Source: Pseudomonas putida (lineage in GTDB: Bacteria > Pseudomonadota > Gammaproteobacteria > Pseudomonadales > Pseudomonadaceae). From it: a stretch of DNA of 64,000 nt. A program made the position numbers and the translations under genes. Below, one piece after another: positions 1 to 8,986 of this stretch (position 1 is the stretch's first letter; every line of letters starts with the position of its first letter). The notes under the pieces are model-generated. The model made no database searches, was not told where the DNA came from, and saw only the letters and a program-made list of their open reading frames with translations. Location of the stretch: contig NZ_CP039371.1 in NCBI RefSeq assembly GCF_005080685.1, positions 3,658,001 through 3,722,000 on the forward strand, written 5' to 3'.

Positions 1-639
1 AATCGAGATACGTGGTCGTTTGCCGTTGTAGCGTCGCACCGAATGCATCAGCCACGACGGAAACATGATGAAGGTTCCGCTCGCAGGCGCAACCGTGCTG
101 CTGAAGCCGGCCGTCAAGCACCCTTCGATACGCATCCTTAGGTCGGGATTGTAGGCCGAAGGCATCATCCCTCGCGGGTCGGGAAACTCCAGGTCGCCGC
201 CTACCGCCGGATCTTCCTGGCGGCCACCGTCGTCCACCCAGTACACACCAGACCAATAGGCACCCGGGTGGCCATGCAGGTCGTTGGAGTCGCCTGCGAA
301 ATTGACATTCGCCCAAGCATTGTGGCGCCACTCGAACGTAGGCTCGATGAAGCCATGTTCGGCACTGTGGACGGCGGTCAACTGGCTGGCGAAATTGCGC
401 CCAAAGGCCAGCAGCGCTTGTGCAGCCTCACCACCCCACTCGGTGAAGTCGGCGGTTGATTGCCAGCCGCCTTGGTTGCTGTGCGAAGCCCCCCGATCCA
501 CCTCCATGCGCTTGGCAATGACCTCGCGAAGCTGGTTGTTCAGCGTTGCTGCCTGGGGGTGAACGATGCTGGCGACGGGCGTGACGAAAAACTTGTGGAT
601 CTGGATGCTTTCTGGATCCAACTCTGAATGCGCTTGCAT
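1..639 (-). CDS. Putative 2OG-Fe(II) oxygenase (TIGR02466-like), 3' end outside window
   Basis: An open frame of 213 codons runs off the left edge without a stop. The product carries the pattern of the TIGR02466 2-oxoglutarate/Fe(II) oxygenase-like family: HGHPG at residues 122-126, GDLEFPDPR at 148-156, and PSWLMHSVRRY near 194-204, with H199 as likely distal iron ligand and Arg 208/210 as candidate 2-oxoglutarate binders. Three in-frame ATGs (651, 645, 639) are possible; 639 has a GAGG six to seven bases upstream. It is divergent from a TonB-dependent siderophore receptor, so a link to iron supply is plausible, but the substrate is unknown. Family call is good; function is inference. Confidence 0.75.
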   Translation of the reverse strand, partial: MQAHSELDPESIQIHKFFVTPVASIVHPQAATLNNQLREVIAKRMEVDRGASHSNQGGWQSTADFTEWGGEAAQALLAFGRNFASQLTAVHSAEHGFIEPTFEWRHNAWANVNFAGDSNDLHGHPGAYWSGVYWVDDGGRQEDPAVGGDLEFPDPRGMMPSAYNPDLRMRIEGCLTAGFSSTVAPASGTFIMFPSWLMHSVRRYNGKRPRISI

Positions 640-792
640 CGACATCCTCATGGCTTCACGGCAAAGGCCGCGAACATAAACAGCAAATGTGCAGAAACCA
701 TGGAGACAGGCCCGCAGTAATCCCCGGCGGCACAGGCAATCGCCGCAGATGTGACGGGATGTGAAAAATTTGTCGAAATGCAATGTGCGTTT

Positions 793-811
793 GAGTTAGA
801 TTCTCATTCAG
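793..811. promoter_or_regulatory. Possible Fur box upstream of TonB receptor
   Basis: Read on the minus strand the site contains GAATGAGAATC (799-809). It matches about 11 of 19 positions of the Fur consensus, which is only moderate. It lies about 45 bases upstream of the receptor start, a sensible place for iron repression. Confidence 0.4.
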
Positions 812-855
812 ATTATTAAACACATTTCGTAACCATTTCCCTTTAGGAATTCTCC

Positions 856-2966
856 TTGAAACGTCATATCCCTGCCAGCCTCCTGCTGGTCGGCGCCTGC
901 AGCGCCCTGCCCATCGCTCATGCCGCCAACGACCTGACTCTGCCCGCCACCGAGATCGTCGGTACCAACGAAAGCGTCGATGGTGTCAGCCAGGGATACG
1001 AGGGCAAGGCATCGTCCACCACCACCAAGCTGGGCCTGACCGACAAGCAGACGCCCCAGGCGGTGACCACCATCACCCGCCAGCAGCTCGACGACTTCAA
1101 GATCAACGGTATCAAGGACGCCCTGCGCGCAGCACCATCGGTGACCGTGGAGCAGACTGAGTCCGATCGTACCGAGTTCACCTCGCGCGGCTTCGACATC
1201 AACACCTTCGAGTACGACGGCATGGGCATGCCCTTCGTCGGTACCGTGCTGGTAGGCGAACTGGACCTGGCCGAGTACGAGCAGGTGGACATCCTGCACG
1301 GTGCCAACGGTTTGATGAGCGGCGCCGGTAACCCGTCCGCCACGGTCAACTTCGTGCGCAAACGCCCGACCGAAACCTTCCAGGCGCAGGTCAACACCAG
1401 CGTAGGCTCCTGGGACAACCGCCGCGTCGATGTCGACCTTTCCGGCCGTTGACCGACAGCGGCAATGTGCGCGGTCGCTTCATCTATGCCCACGACAAAG
1501 GCAATTCGTGGATGGACCGCTACAGCCACGAGCGCAACATCGCCGCCGGCTTGCTGGCCATCGACGTGACCGACGCCGACACCGTGACCGTGGGTTTCTC
1601 CCAGCACAACAGCGACTCCAACGGCAGTACCTGGGGCAACCTGCCGCTGGCCGACAGCGCTGGCAATGCCATCCACTACAGCAGCCGCAGCAGCAACATC
1701 GGCCAGCCGTGGACCTACTGGAACCTGCATACCCAGCGCGCCTTCGTCGAGCTCAAGCATGATTTCGGCAACGACTGGCACGCCACCCTCACAGCGTCCG
1801 GCGTGCAGGAAAAGCAGAATACCAACATGCTCTATGTCGACTCGGTCACCGATGACGTCGCGGATGCCTACGCCAACCACACCCGCAGCGAAGCTCACCA
1901 ACTGCTGGGCGAGGCCAAGGTGCAAGGCCCGTTCAGCCTGTTTGGCCGCGAGCATCAACTGACTTTCGGTGCCGCATATGGCCGCACCCATCAGAAAGGC
2001 CAGGAGTACGACACCGACCTGGTCAACGGCAGCTTCTTCCAAACGTCGTGGTCGGACATCCTGGCAGGCAAAACCCCAATGCCATCGTTTGGCGCTACCA
2101 ACGAAGCGCTGTCGCAGAATTTCCAGGATACGCAGAAGAGCGTATTCGCCGGCGCCCGCTTCAGCCTGGCCGACGACCTGCACTGGATTGCCGGTGCGCG
2201 CATGCTCAGCGCCGACGGCAAGGGCGACAGCTACGGCGCAGAACGCTCCACCCGCGAGCACGGCAAGGTCACGCCCTACACCGGCCTGGTCTATGACCTG
2301 AACGATGCCTGGAGCGTGTATGGCAGCTGGACCAAGATCTACAACCCGCAGTACAACGTGGCGGACATCTCCGGAAAACTCCTCGATCCGCTGGAAGGCA
2401 AGAGCATGGAGGTCGGTCTCAAGGGCAGCGTCATGGACGAACGCCTGCACGTGACCGCTGCACTGTTCAAGACCCAACAACGTAACGTCGCCGTGTATGG
2501 CGGCGTCGAGAACGGTCGCCAGTACTACACGGCCGACGAATTCAAGAGCCACGGTGTAGAACTGCAAGCCACCGGCGAGGTGATACCTGGCCTGGACCTG
2601 CTCGCCGGCTACACCTATGTGCGCATCGACAACGACGACGGCGACCGTGCACGCAAGTACGTACCGAGCCACGCCTTCCGCGGCATGGTCACCTATCGCC
2701 TGCCGGCCCTGCCGCAGATGAAGGTTGGCGCCCGACTGAGCTGGCAGACCAAGGTGGAAAACGACGACAACAGCGCCATCCACCAGAACGCCTACGGCCT
2801 GGTCGACCTGATGACCAGCTACGACATCGACAGCAACTGGAGCACGTCGCTGAACCTGAACAACGTCACCGACCGCAAATACCTGCTGTCGCTGTACAAC
2901 AATGCCACCACTGCCAGCTACGGCGCACCGCGTAACCTGACGGCCTCGGTGACCTGGAAGTATTGA
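856..2966 (+). pseudogene. TonB-dependent siderophore receptor, frameshifted
   Basis: This encodes an outer-membrane ferric-siderophore receptor of about 704 residues. It has a signal peptide (KRHIPASLLLVGACSALPIAHA), a plug domain with TPQAVTTITRQQLDD and GLMSGAGNPSATVNFVRKRP, and a beta-barrel ending in VTWKY with a terminal aromatic residue. Translation from TTG 856 stops at 1452 after DLSGR, and the barrel continues in another frame from about 1449 with LTDSGNVRGRF. Adding one C to the CC at 1446-1447 restores DLSGPLTDSG. There is no STN signalling domain, so it is an FhuE/FpvB-like receptor rather than a FecA-type transducer. The break may be a sequencing error because four other genes here show the same kind of lesion. 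Confidence 0.85.
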
Positions 2967-2983
2967 TCTCTACCCACTGATTC

Positions 2984-3008
2984 GCGGCGGGCCTCCCAGG
3001 CCTGCCGC
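2984..3008 (+). terminator. GC-rich hairpin after TonB receptor
   Basis: gcggcgggcct and aggcctgccgc pair around a CCC loop just after the receptor stop. No T-tract follows, so it is a terminator-like or 3'-protecting hairpin rather than a classical intrinsic terminator. Confidence 0.35.
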
Positions 3009-3172
3009 GCCCCTCCCCACCACATCTCCCTTCCCCCGCATCTTGGCACCCACAGGCGAGCCCTTGGCTCCCTCGGTCAAGCACCCGCCAATCCCCAGAC
3101 GTTAGCCTTCTGCCCACACAACAAGCTGTGTCTCGCACTCAGACAATTCTAAAAAATGCAGAGGTAGCGTCG

Positions 3173-4513
3173 ATGGCCTTCACACCCCGCAACAAGCGTT
3201 CGCTGTGCCTTGCCCTGAGTTGTACGGCACCCGTGCTGCTTGGCGCACCAAACGCCAACAGCCTGTCCCAGTATGACGACGGTGCCACGGTCATCGACGC
3301 CAAGCTGTCCGCCGCCTTTGGCGTATATGGCAGCCGTGAGTCCTATGCGCAAGCGCCGGATCGCAAATCGGGTTCGACGTCCTGGCAAGAAGCGGTGTTG
3401 CAATACGGGCTTGACCTCAAACACACCGATCAACACTCCACCAGCACCTACGCAGCCCTGAACTTGGTGTCCAGCGCCACGTTCGGCGACGGTGACTCAG
3501 CGGGCTGGACCCTGGGCGACGAACGCACCACCAAGATAGAGGACGCCTACATCGGCTGGACGTCGGGCAAGCGCCTGCCGATGCTCGGCAATGACGGTAT
3601 CGACCTGTCACTCGGGCGGCAGAACATCGTGATCGGGGACGGCTTCATCGTTTCCGGCGATGCCCTGAACTTCGGCAAGGGCCTGCTCGATGGCCATCTC
3701 GACCGTGGTGGCGCCTATTACCTCACAGGCCGCAAGGCATTCGACCAGACCGCGGTCATACGCCTGGGTGGCAAGGAGGGGCTGCGCGGCGACCTGATGT
3801 GGCTGAAATCGGATAACCGTGCCCAGGCAGAACCGGAAACGGCCGTCGCCACCCTGGAAAACGTTACGGCCCAGGGCACCGTCGGCCTGACCGCGCTGAA
3901 GGTGCTCGACACCGACAAGACCTTCGCCGAGCTGCTGTATCCAGAGCGTAAGGGCATGAAGATCTACAGCCTGCGCGCCCAGGGCAATGCCGGCGTACCG
4001 GGGTTGTTCCTGGCCGGTGAATACGCCACCGAACGCAAGCCGCGCAGCGATGAAAACGCCTGGTACCTGGAAGCGGGCTGGACCTTCGACGACCTGCGCT
4101 TCGCACCCAGGGTCAACTACCGCTACAGCCGCTTCTCGGAAGGCTACGACCCGCTCTTCTACGGCAATGGCCGGGAGCTGGGCACCTGGTTCCAGGGTGA
4201 AGTTGCCGGCAACTATGCAGGGCCGTTCAACAGCAACGCCAGCATCCAGCAAGTGGGCCTGAAGCTGGCTGTCAGCCCCACCTTCAATGCCGGGGCCATG
4301 CTGTTCAAGTTCGACACCTTGAACACCGCCACTCAGGACCTGAGCGCCAAGGAGCTCGATATCTATGGCGAATGGACGGTCAACGAGCATCTGCAGGTAC
4401 TGCCCCTGGTCGGCTTCTACAAGCCCGAGCACAGTGCCGAGCGAGGTGGCAGCCAGTTGGGCAGCGACCGGACCAACGTCTACGCCCAACTGCTCCTGGT
4501 GACCAACTTCTGA
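3173..4513 (+). CDS. Alginate-export/porin-like outer-membrane beta-barrel protein
   Basis: The product is about 446 residues with an N-terminal signal sequence (KRSLCLALSCTAPVLLGAPNA) and alternating beta-strand segments ending in LLLVTNF, with a terminal Phe as in outer-membrane porins. Segments such as SLGRQNIVIGDGF and PRVNYRYSRFSEGYDPLFYG resemble the alginate-export (AlgE-type) porin family. A start at ATG 3173 is preferred over GTG 3128 because an AGAGG lies about eight bases upstream and the signal peptide then begins correctly. It is followed 106 bases later by an APC permease, so it probably gives outer-membrane entry for the substrate of that transporter. The substrate is unknown. 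Confidence 0.7.
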   Translation: MAFTPRNKRSLCLALSCTAPVLLGAPNANSLSQYDDGATVIDAKLSAAFGVYGSRESYAQAPDRKSGSTSWQEAVLQYGLDLKHTDQHSTSTYAALNLVSSATFGDGDSAGWTLGDERTTKIEDAYIGWTSGKRLPMLGNDGIDLSLGRQNIVIGDGFIVSGDALNFGKGLLDGHLDRGGAYYLTGRKAFDQTAVIRLGGKEGLRGDLMWLKSDNRAQAEPETAVATLENVTAQGTVGLTALKVLDTDKTFAELLYPERKGMKIYSLRAQGNAGVPGLFLAGEYATERKPRSDENAWYLEAGWTFDDLRFAPRVNYRYSRFSEGYDPLFYGNGRELGTWFQGEVAGNYAGPFNSNASIQQVGLKLAVSPTFNAGAMLFKFDTLNTATQDLSAKELDIYGEWTVNEHLQVLPLVGFYKPEHSAERGGSQLGSDRTNVYAQLLLVTNF

Positions 4514-4619
4514 TGCCGCTTGGCACCGATTTACAACCGGTGGTCGCTGTAGGTCATTTCCTGCCGGGCCCTGGTATGAACTAAATGTAACCGCCTTACA
4601 CTTTCCAAGGATTTCTGTC

Positions 4620-6050
4620 GTGGCCAACAACGAAAACAATGCCCCGCACCTATCCCAGACCCTGCGCTGGACCGATGCCTTCGCCCTGTCGATGGCCGTA
4701 TCAGGGTCTATCTTCGCCTCGTTCGGCTACGCCCTCGGTGCCTTGGGGCCGATCGGCGCCCTGCTCATCTGGGTCGGGTCGGCGGCGATAGGCGCGTGCC
4801 AGAACTGGATCTTCCTCGAGGTCAGCGCGATGTTTCCGGACAAACCGGGCGGTATCGCCATGATCGCCACCGAAGGCTGGAAGCGACGCTGCACCCTGGT
4901 GGGCCCCATCGCTTCGTTCGGCTACTGGCTGGGATGGTCGGCGGTGCTGTCCATCGTGGGCGTCAGTGCCGGCTCGCTGATCCAGGCGCAGTGGTTCGCC
5001 GATCAGACCTGGAGCTACTCGTTGGGCTCGGTGAGCATCGGCCTCGTCCAGTTCATCGGTGCCGGTTTGATCGTGGTGTTCTGGCAGTTCAACCGCCTCG
5101 GGGTGCAACTGGCGGCGTCGGTGTCCAAGTACATGGGCGTACTGCTGCTGATCCCGATCCTGGTACTGGCGTTCGCGCCCTTGTACAGCGAGGCCTGGAG
5201 CTTCGCCCACTTCAAGAGCGCCTGGCAACAGCTCCCAGCGCTGGACTGGAGCACGGGCCGTCCCGCGCTGATGTGGCTGTTCCTGATTGCCTGGAGCGCC
5301 TATGGCACCGAGATGTGCGCCGCCTTCGGCCCCGAATACCGAAGCAAGAAAGACATGCGCCTGGCCCTGGTGACTTCCGGCCTGTACACCGTTGCCGTGT
5401 TCGCCGCGGTGGCGTTCGCCCTCGGCGGCCTGGTGGACCAACAAGCGGCGATCGACAACCCCAACGGTTTCTTCATCGGCGCCTTCGACGTGCTGCTGGG
5501 CAACCAGTACAGCAGCTTCTTCGTCGGCACGCTGCTGGTCGGCCTGTTCATGGGCTTGAACGCCTCCCTGGCCGATGGCTCGCGGGCACTCTACGGCATG
5601 GCCCTGGATGGCCTGACCATCCGCCAGCTGGGCGTGCTGAACAAGCACCAGGTACCGGGCCGCTGCATGACCGTGGCAGTGGTACTGAACATCGCCATGA
5701 TCTTCCTGCTGTCTTCGCCGCTGGCCATCCTGGTCACGGCGAACATCGGCTACGTGGCCTCGATTTTCTTCGCCCTGACAGGCTTCCTGTGGCTGCGCAA
5801 AGACGCTGCCAGCGCCGTCCGCCCAGTAAGACTGGGGCGCGGCTGGGTACCCATCGGCTGGGCCTTGAGTCTGTTGACCGGGCTGATCGTGCTGGTCGGC
5901 GCCGCCTCGACCGAGCTCGCCGGTTACGGCGGCAACAAGGAGTTGTTGATCGGTCTCGGCATCCTCTTGTTGTCGGTGGTGCTCTTCGGCCTGCGCAAGC
6001 TCCAGGACCGCCACCACTCGACCAACCCGACCACCCCGCATAACGCCTGA
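4620..6050 (+). CDS. APC-family amino acid/amine permease
   Basis: This is an inner-membrane secondary transporter of 476 residues with about twelve hydrophobic segments and the N-terminal APC hallmark (LSMAVSGSIFASFGYALGAL, then a GGIAMIATEGW segment). Translation begins at GTG 4620 after AAGGA. It lies between a porin gene and remnants of a PuuB-like FAD amine oxidoreductase operon, so amines or amino acids are likely substrates. It is itself intact although the downstream catabolic genes are degraded. Confidence 0.8.
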   Translation: MANNENNAPHLSQTLRWTDAFALSMAVSGSIFASFGYALGALGPIGALLIWVGSAAIGACQNWIFLEVSAMFPDKPGGIAMIATEGWKRRCTLVGPIASFGYWLGWSAVLSIVGVSAGSLIQAQWFADQTWSYSLGSVSIGLVQFIGAGLIVVFWQFNRLGVQLAASVSKYMGVLLLIPILVLAFAPLYSEAWSFAHFKSAWQQLPALDWSTGRPALMWLFLIAWSAYGTEMCAAFGPEYRSKKDMRLALVTSGLYTVAVFAAVAFALGGLVDQQAAIDNPNGFFIGAFDVLLGNQYSSFFVGTLLVGLFMGLNASLADGSRALYGMALDGLTIRQLGVLNKHQVPGRCMTVAVVLNIAMIFLLSSPLAILVTANIGYVASIFFALTGFLWLRKDAASAVRPVRLGRGWVPIGWALSLLTGLIVLVGAASTELAGYGGNKELLIGLGILLLSVVLFGLRKLQDRHHSTNPTTPHNA

Positions 6051-6095
6051 GCCTGACGCTGCAGTGCGCTCCAAATACCGCAAAAACGATGAGGG

Positions 6096-6266
6096 ATGAA
6101 TACCATGGCTCTAACTTCCAACGCCGACACCGTGTATGTATTCCACGATCACGCCTCGCTCCGCTGGTCTACCGACCAGGCCGGCGACCACCCTCGTGCA
6201 GCCCTTCAACTCGCGCCTCAGTGTGCTCAACACCACCACCTATCCCGAGGACCTGGCCAAGGGCTG
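6096..6266 (+). pseudogene. Unidentified gene remnant
   Basis: An ATG at 6096 opens a frame beginning MNTMALTSNADTVYVF. After about 30 codons the natural-looking continuation is in another frame, ending RLSVLNTTTYPEDLAKG and a TGA at 6264-6266. It appears to be the two ends of a gene fused by an internal deletion, as in the FAD oxidoreductase immediately downstream. I do not recognise the parent gene. The interval 6051-6323 holds nothing else that I can support. Confidence 0.35.
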
Positions 6267-6323
6267 AGCACAGGGTACTGAGTCCAGAACGCATCACTCG
6301 ATAATTCTAAAAAAGGCCACATC

Positions 6324-6882
6324 ATGCTGTCCGTCGAAAATCCGAGCACCTATTACACCGCCACCCGCAAGTACGACCTCAAGTTTCCCGACTTCGAAGC
6401 TGACATCGACGCCGAGGTGGTGGTCATCGGTGGCGGTTTCTCCGGCGTCAGTACCGCCCTGGAGCTCGCCGAGCGCGGAGTGACCGACACCGTGCTACTG
6501 GAAGCGCGCTACCTGGGGTTCGGCGGCTCGGGGCGCAATGGCGGCCACGTCATGGCGGGCATCGGTCATGACCTGGAACGCATTCGCAAGAGCGTCGGCC
6601 GGCCCGATGGAATGCACGGCCAACCTGTTCCCACAGGTCGGCACGCTGCCCGGGCAGCCCAATGCATTCTTCGTCCAGGGCTACTCCGGGTTTGGCGTGA
6701 CCCCAAGCCACGTGGTCTCACGGGTGGTCGCCGATGGCATGACCCAGGGCTCGCGGCATTGGGACGTGATGAGTTCGATCCCGCGCAAGCGCGTGATCGG
6801 CAAGGACAGCTGGCGCAACCTCATCTGCACCCTGGGCAAGGTCGCCCACCAGATCCAGGGCTACGGCAACGGCCGGCGCTGA
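6324..6882 (+). pseudogene. FAD-dependent oxidoreductase (PuuB-like), internal deletion
   Basis: The N-terminal part (6324 to about 6597) has the DAO-family dinucleotide motif VVIGGGFSGVSTALELAERG and FGGSGRNGGHVMAGIG, typical of gamma-glutamylputrescine oxidase-like enzymes. From about 6600 the frame changes and the C-terminal end of the same family appears: GPMECTANLFPQ, GTLPG, FFVQGYSGFGVTPSHVV. Intact homologues have about 430 residues, while only about 90 plus 90 remain here. Roughly 250 codons from the middle are therefore missing, with a frameshift at the junction. This is a real deletion rather than an indel error. The encoded enzyme cannot be functional. Confidence 0.85.
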
Positions 6883-6913
6883 GCACGATAAACCACCAAC
6901 ACGAGGCAACAGC

Positions 6914-7300
6914 ATGACAAGCCAACTGCATGCAGCCCTGCGCGAGCGCCTGGACGTGCTCGAACAGTGCTGGCTCGCCGCCGATGCACCGGCGATCGTC
7001 GAGCAGCTCTATACCGAGCAGACGCAAATCACCGGCCCCGGCGAGGCGCCGGTCTACCAGGGCACCCGGCAACTGACCGAATTGGTCGGCGCACTCATCG
7101 CCGACACCGTCAAAGCGACGCTCCGGATCGACCACGTCCAGCCCCTGGCGCAAGACGCCGCCTACAGCTGGGTGACCTGGTACGTGCAGCCCAGGGAGGG
7201 CGAGCCGTTCAAGATGAAGTCGCTGTTCGTCTGGGAACGCAAGGCCGAAGGCTGGCGGCTACAGGCCGACCTGTACGCCGAAGGCGAAATTCACCTCTGA
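6914..7300 (+). CDS. NTF2-like (SnoaL/DUF4440-type) protein
   Basis: This 128-residue protein has the cone-shaped NTF2-like pattern: helix LDVLEQCWLAADAPAIVEQLY, then strands ending YSWVTWYVQPREG, FKMKSLFVWERKAEGWRLQADLY. A GAGG seven bases before ATG 6914 supports the start. It sits 31 bases after the broken FAD oxidoreductase and before a cupin gene, so it belonged to the same catabolic operon. Small NTF2-like proteins may be enzymes or ligand-binding subunits, and nothing here fixes the reaction. Confidence 0.65.
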   Translation: MTSQLHAALRERLDVLEQCWLAADAPAIVEQLYTEQTQITGPGEAPVYQGTRQLTELVGALIADTVKATLRIDHVQPLAQDAAYSWVTWYVQPREGEPFKMKSLFVWERKAEGWRLQADLYAEGEIHL

Positions 7301-7414
7301 CCCCACGCCCCCTGGCAGGCTGGTCTAACGCCTTGGCACGCCAGGACAAGACAGCAAGCGAGCCGCAAGGGCCCAATGAAAGAACCTCAACTTCCTCTTT
7401 TCTGGAGTACTGCC

Positions 7415-7780
7415 ATGACCCTCACCGCCATCCAGCCGGGCGTGCAATTGACCGACCTCGACGCCTGGGGAACCGTTGCCGACCTGGGCTCGACCATTCT
7501 CGAAGGCGAAGTGAAAGCCTTTGGTCGGCTGACCCACGGCGCACCCACCGATGCGGTCAGCAGTGGCTATTTCGGCACCACCCGCGGCAAGTTCCGCATG
7601 ACCTACCCATTCGACGAACAGGCGGTGATCGTCACCGGCGAGATCCAGCTGACCGACGAATCCACTGGCCAGGCGACCCGCTACAAGGCCGGTGATACCT
7701 GGTTCGTGACCAAGGGCACGCCAGTGCTCTGGGAAGTCCTGAGCGAGTCGTTCGTCAAGCACTACCTGGCGGTTGCCTGA
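7415..7780 (+). CDS. Cupin-domain protein (DUF861/EutQ-like)
   Basis: The 121-residue protein is a single cupin of the DUF861/Cupin_3 type, with FRMTYPFDEQAVIVTGEIQLTD, YKAGDTWFVTKGT and WEVLSESFVKHYLAV. These proteins occur beside amine and ureide catabolic genes. ATG 7415 is chosen because GGAG lies eight bases upstream. It is the last gene of the partly decayed amine operon and is followed by the AraC regulator gene. Confidence 0.7.
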   Translation: MTLTAIQPGVQLTDLDAWGTVADLGSTILEGEVKAFGRLTHGAPTDAVSSGYFGTTRGKFRMTYPFDEQAVIVTGEIQLTDESTGQATRYKAGDTWFVTKGTPVLWEVLSESFVKHYLAVA

Positions 7781-8002
7781 CCTTTCTCCTGCGCAGCCGC
7801 TCGCCCCGGCTGCAGCATCCCGAAGCAATATCATCCCCGCTCGCCCCGCCCCACTAGACCATTGCCACCCAGATGATTAACATGTTACCAAAGTATTCCG
7901 CCAACGCGGGAGAACTGGCCCGTCGCCACGGGAATGGCCGCGGATTGGCACACACAGATGCAGCCAGGCTGCTGGCATCTGAGCACACTACAAAGGTGCG
8001 TC

Positions 8003-8986
8003 ATGAATCAACTCCAGACGTTTGGCGACCGTTTGCAGGGCTCCGTCGGCTATCAGTTGTGGGAGTCGACGCTGGCCGAGCAGTGCGGCGCATTCCACCC
8101 CGAACCGCCGGTCAGCCAGGGCATCGAAAGCTTTCAAGGGGCGATCTGTCCGGCCCAGCCCGGCTTCGGCGCGAAGATCGCCAGCAATTCTTCGCACATC
8201 CACCGCAGTGCCAAGGACATCAAGCGCGACGGTCACGACTTCTTCTACCTGGTCCACCAGCTGTCGGGAAGTGCCGTGATGGAGCACTGCGGCACCCAGA
8301 CCGTCATCGGCCCGGGCGACCTGGTACTGCTCGACAGCGCGCGGCCCAGCGACTTCTATTTTTCTGGCCTCTCCGAACAGATCTCTTTGGTCATCCCGCG
8401 CCACAAGCTCGATAGCAGCCAGCCCAACAGCCGCCTGCTGCTTAACCAGAAGCTCTGCGCCAACACACGCATAGGCGCCATCGCAGGCTTCATCACCCAA
8501 CAGTTTTTCGAGGACACCGGCCCCGCTGCGGATTGCGAGGCAGTCATGGAGGCGCTGATTGGCGTGATCCGGCCAAGCTTCGTCTGCCGGCCGGACGACG
8601 CCCCCACGTCCTACCAGGCCCAGGTGCAGAAGTCGTTCTTCGAAAAAGCCCAGCGCTACATCGAGGCCAGGCTGGGCAACTTCGAACTGACCCCCGACCT
8701 GATCGCCAGCGACCTTGGCACCTCCAAGCGCACCCTGCACCGGGCATTCGCCCAACAGGGGCTGTCGATCGGCAAGTACATCCTAGAACGCAGGCTGGAC
8801 CGCTGCGCGGCGGCCTTCGACCGCGAGACCGACCTGCAGAAGATCTCCGCCGTGGCGTTTGCCTGGGGCTTCAACGACGTCAGCCATTTTTCCCGCGCCT
8901 TCAAGAATCGCTTTGGCGTGTCACCCAGAGGGTTCAAGAACAGGAATGGCGGCCAACTGGTCACCGCTCTCCCAGCCTCCTCCTAG
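8003..8986 (+). CDS. AraC-family regulator, FeaR-like
   Basis: The 327-residue protein has an N-terminal AraC-binding-like sensor domain (about 20-190) and a C-terminal AraC helix-turn-helix pair (about 220-315, with DLGTSKRTLHRAFAQQG and AFAWGFNDVSHFSRAFKNRFGVSP). Domain architecture matches FeaR-type regulators of amine catabolism. The start at 8003 has AAAGG upstream. It follows the amine-oxidase remnants in the same direction and probably regulated them. Its last 66 bases overlap the 3' end of the convergent efflux lipoprotein gene. Confidence 0.85.
   Translation: MNQLQTFGDRLQGSVGYQLWESTLAEQCGAFHPEPPVSQGIESFQGAICPAQPGFGAKIASNSSHIHRSAKDIKRDGHDFFYLVHQLSGSAVMEHCGTQTVIGPGDLVLLDSARPSDFYFSGLSEQISLVIPRHKLDSSQPNSRLLLNQKLCANTRIGAIAGFITQQFFEDTGPAADCEAVMEALIGVIRPSFVCRPDDAPTSYQAQVQKSFFEKAQRYIEARLGNFELTPDLIASDLGTSKRTLHRAFAQQGLSIGKYILERRLDRCAAAFDRETDLQKISAVAFAWGFNDVSHFSRAFKNRFGVSPRGFKNRNGGQLVTALPASS

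Noticed and set aside
918..2783. A long open frame on the minus strand opposite the TonB receptor
   Set aside because: The receptor coding sequence on the plus strand has clear domains. The minus frame has no family features and is a GC-rich shadow.
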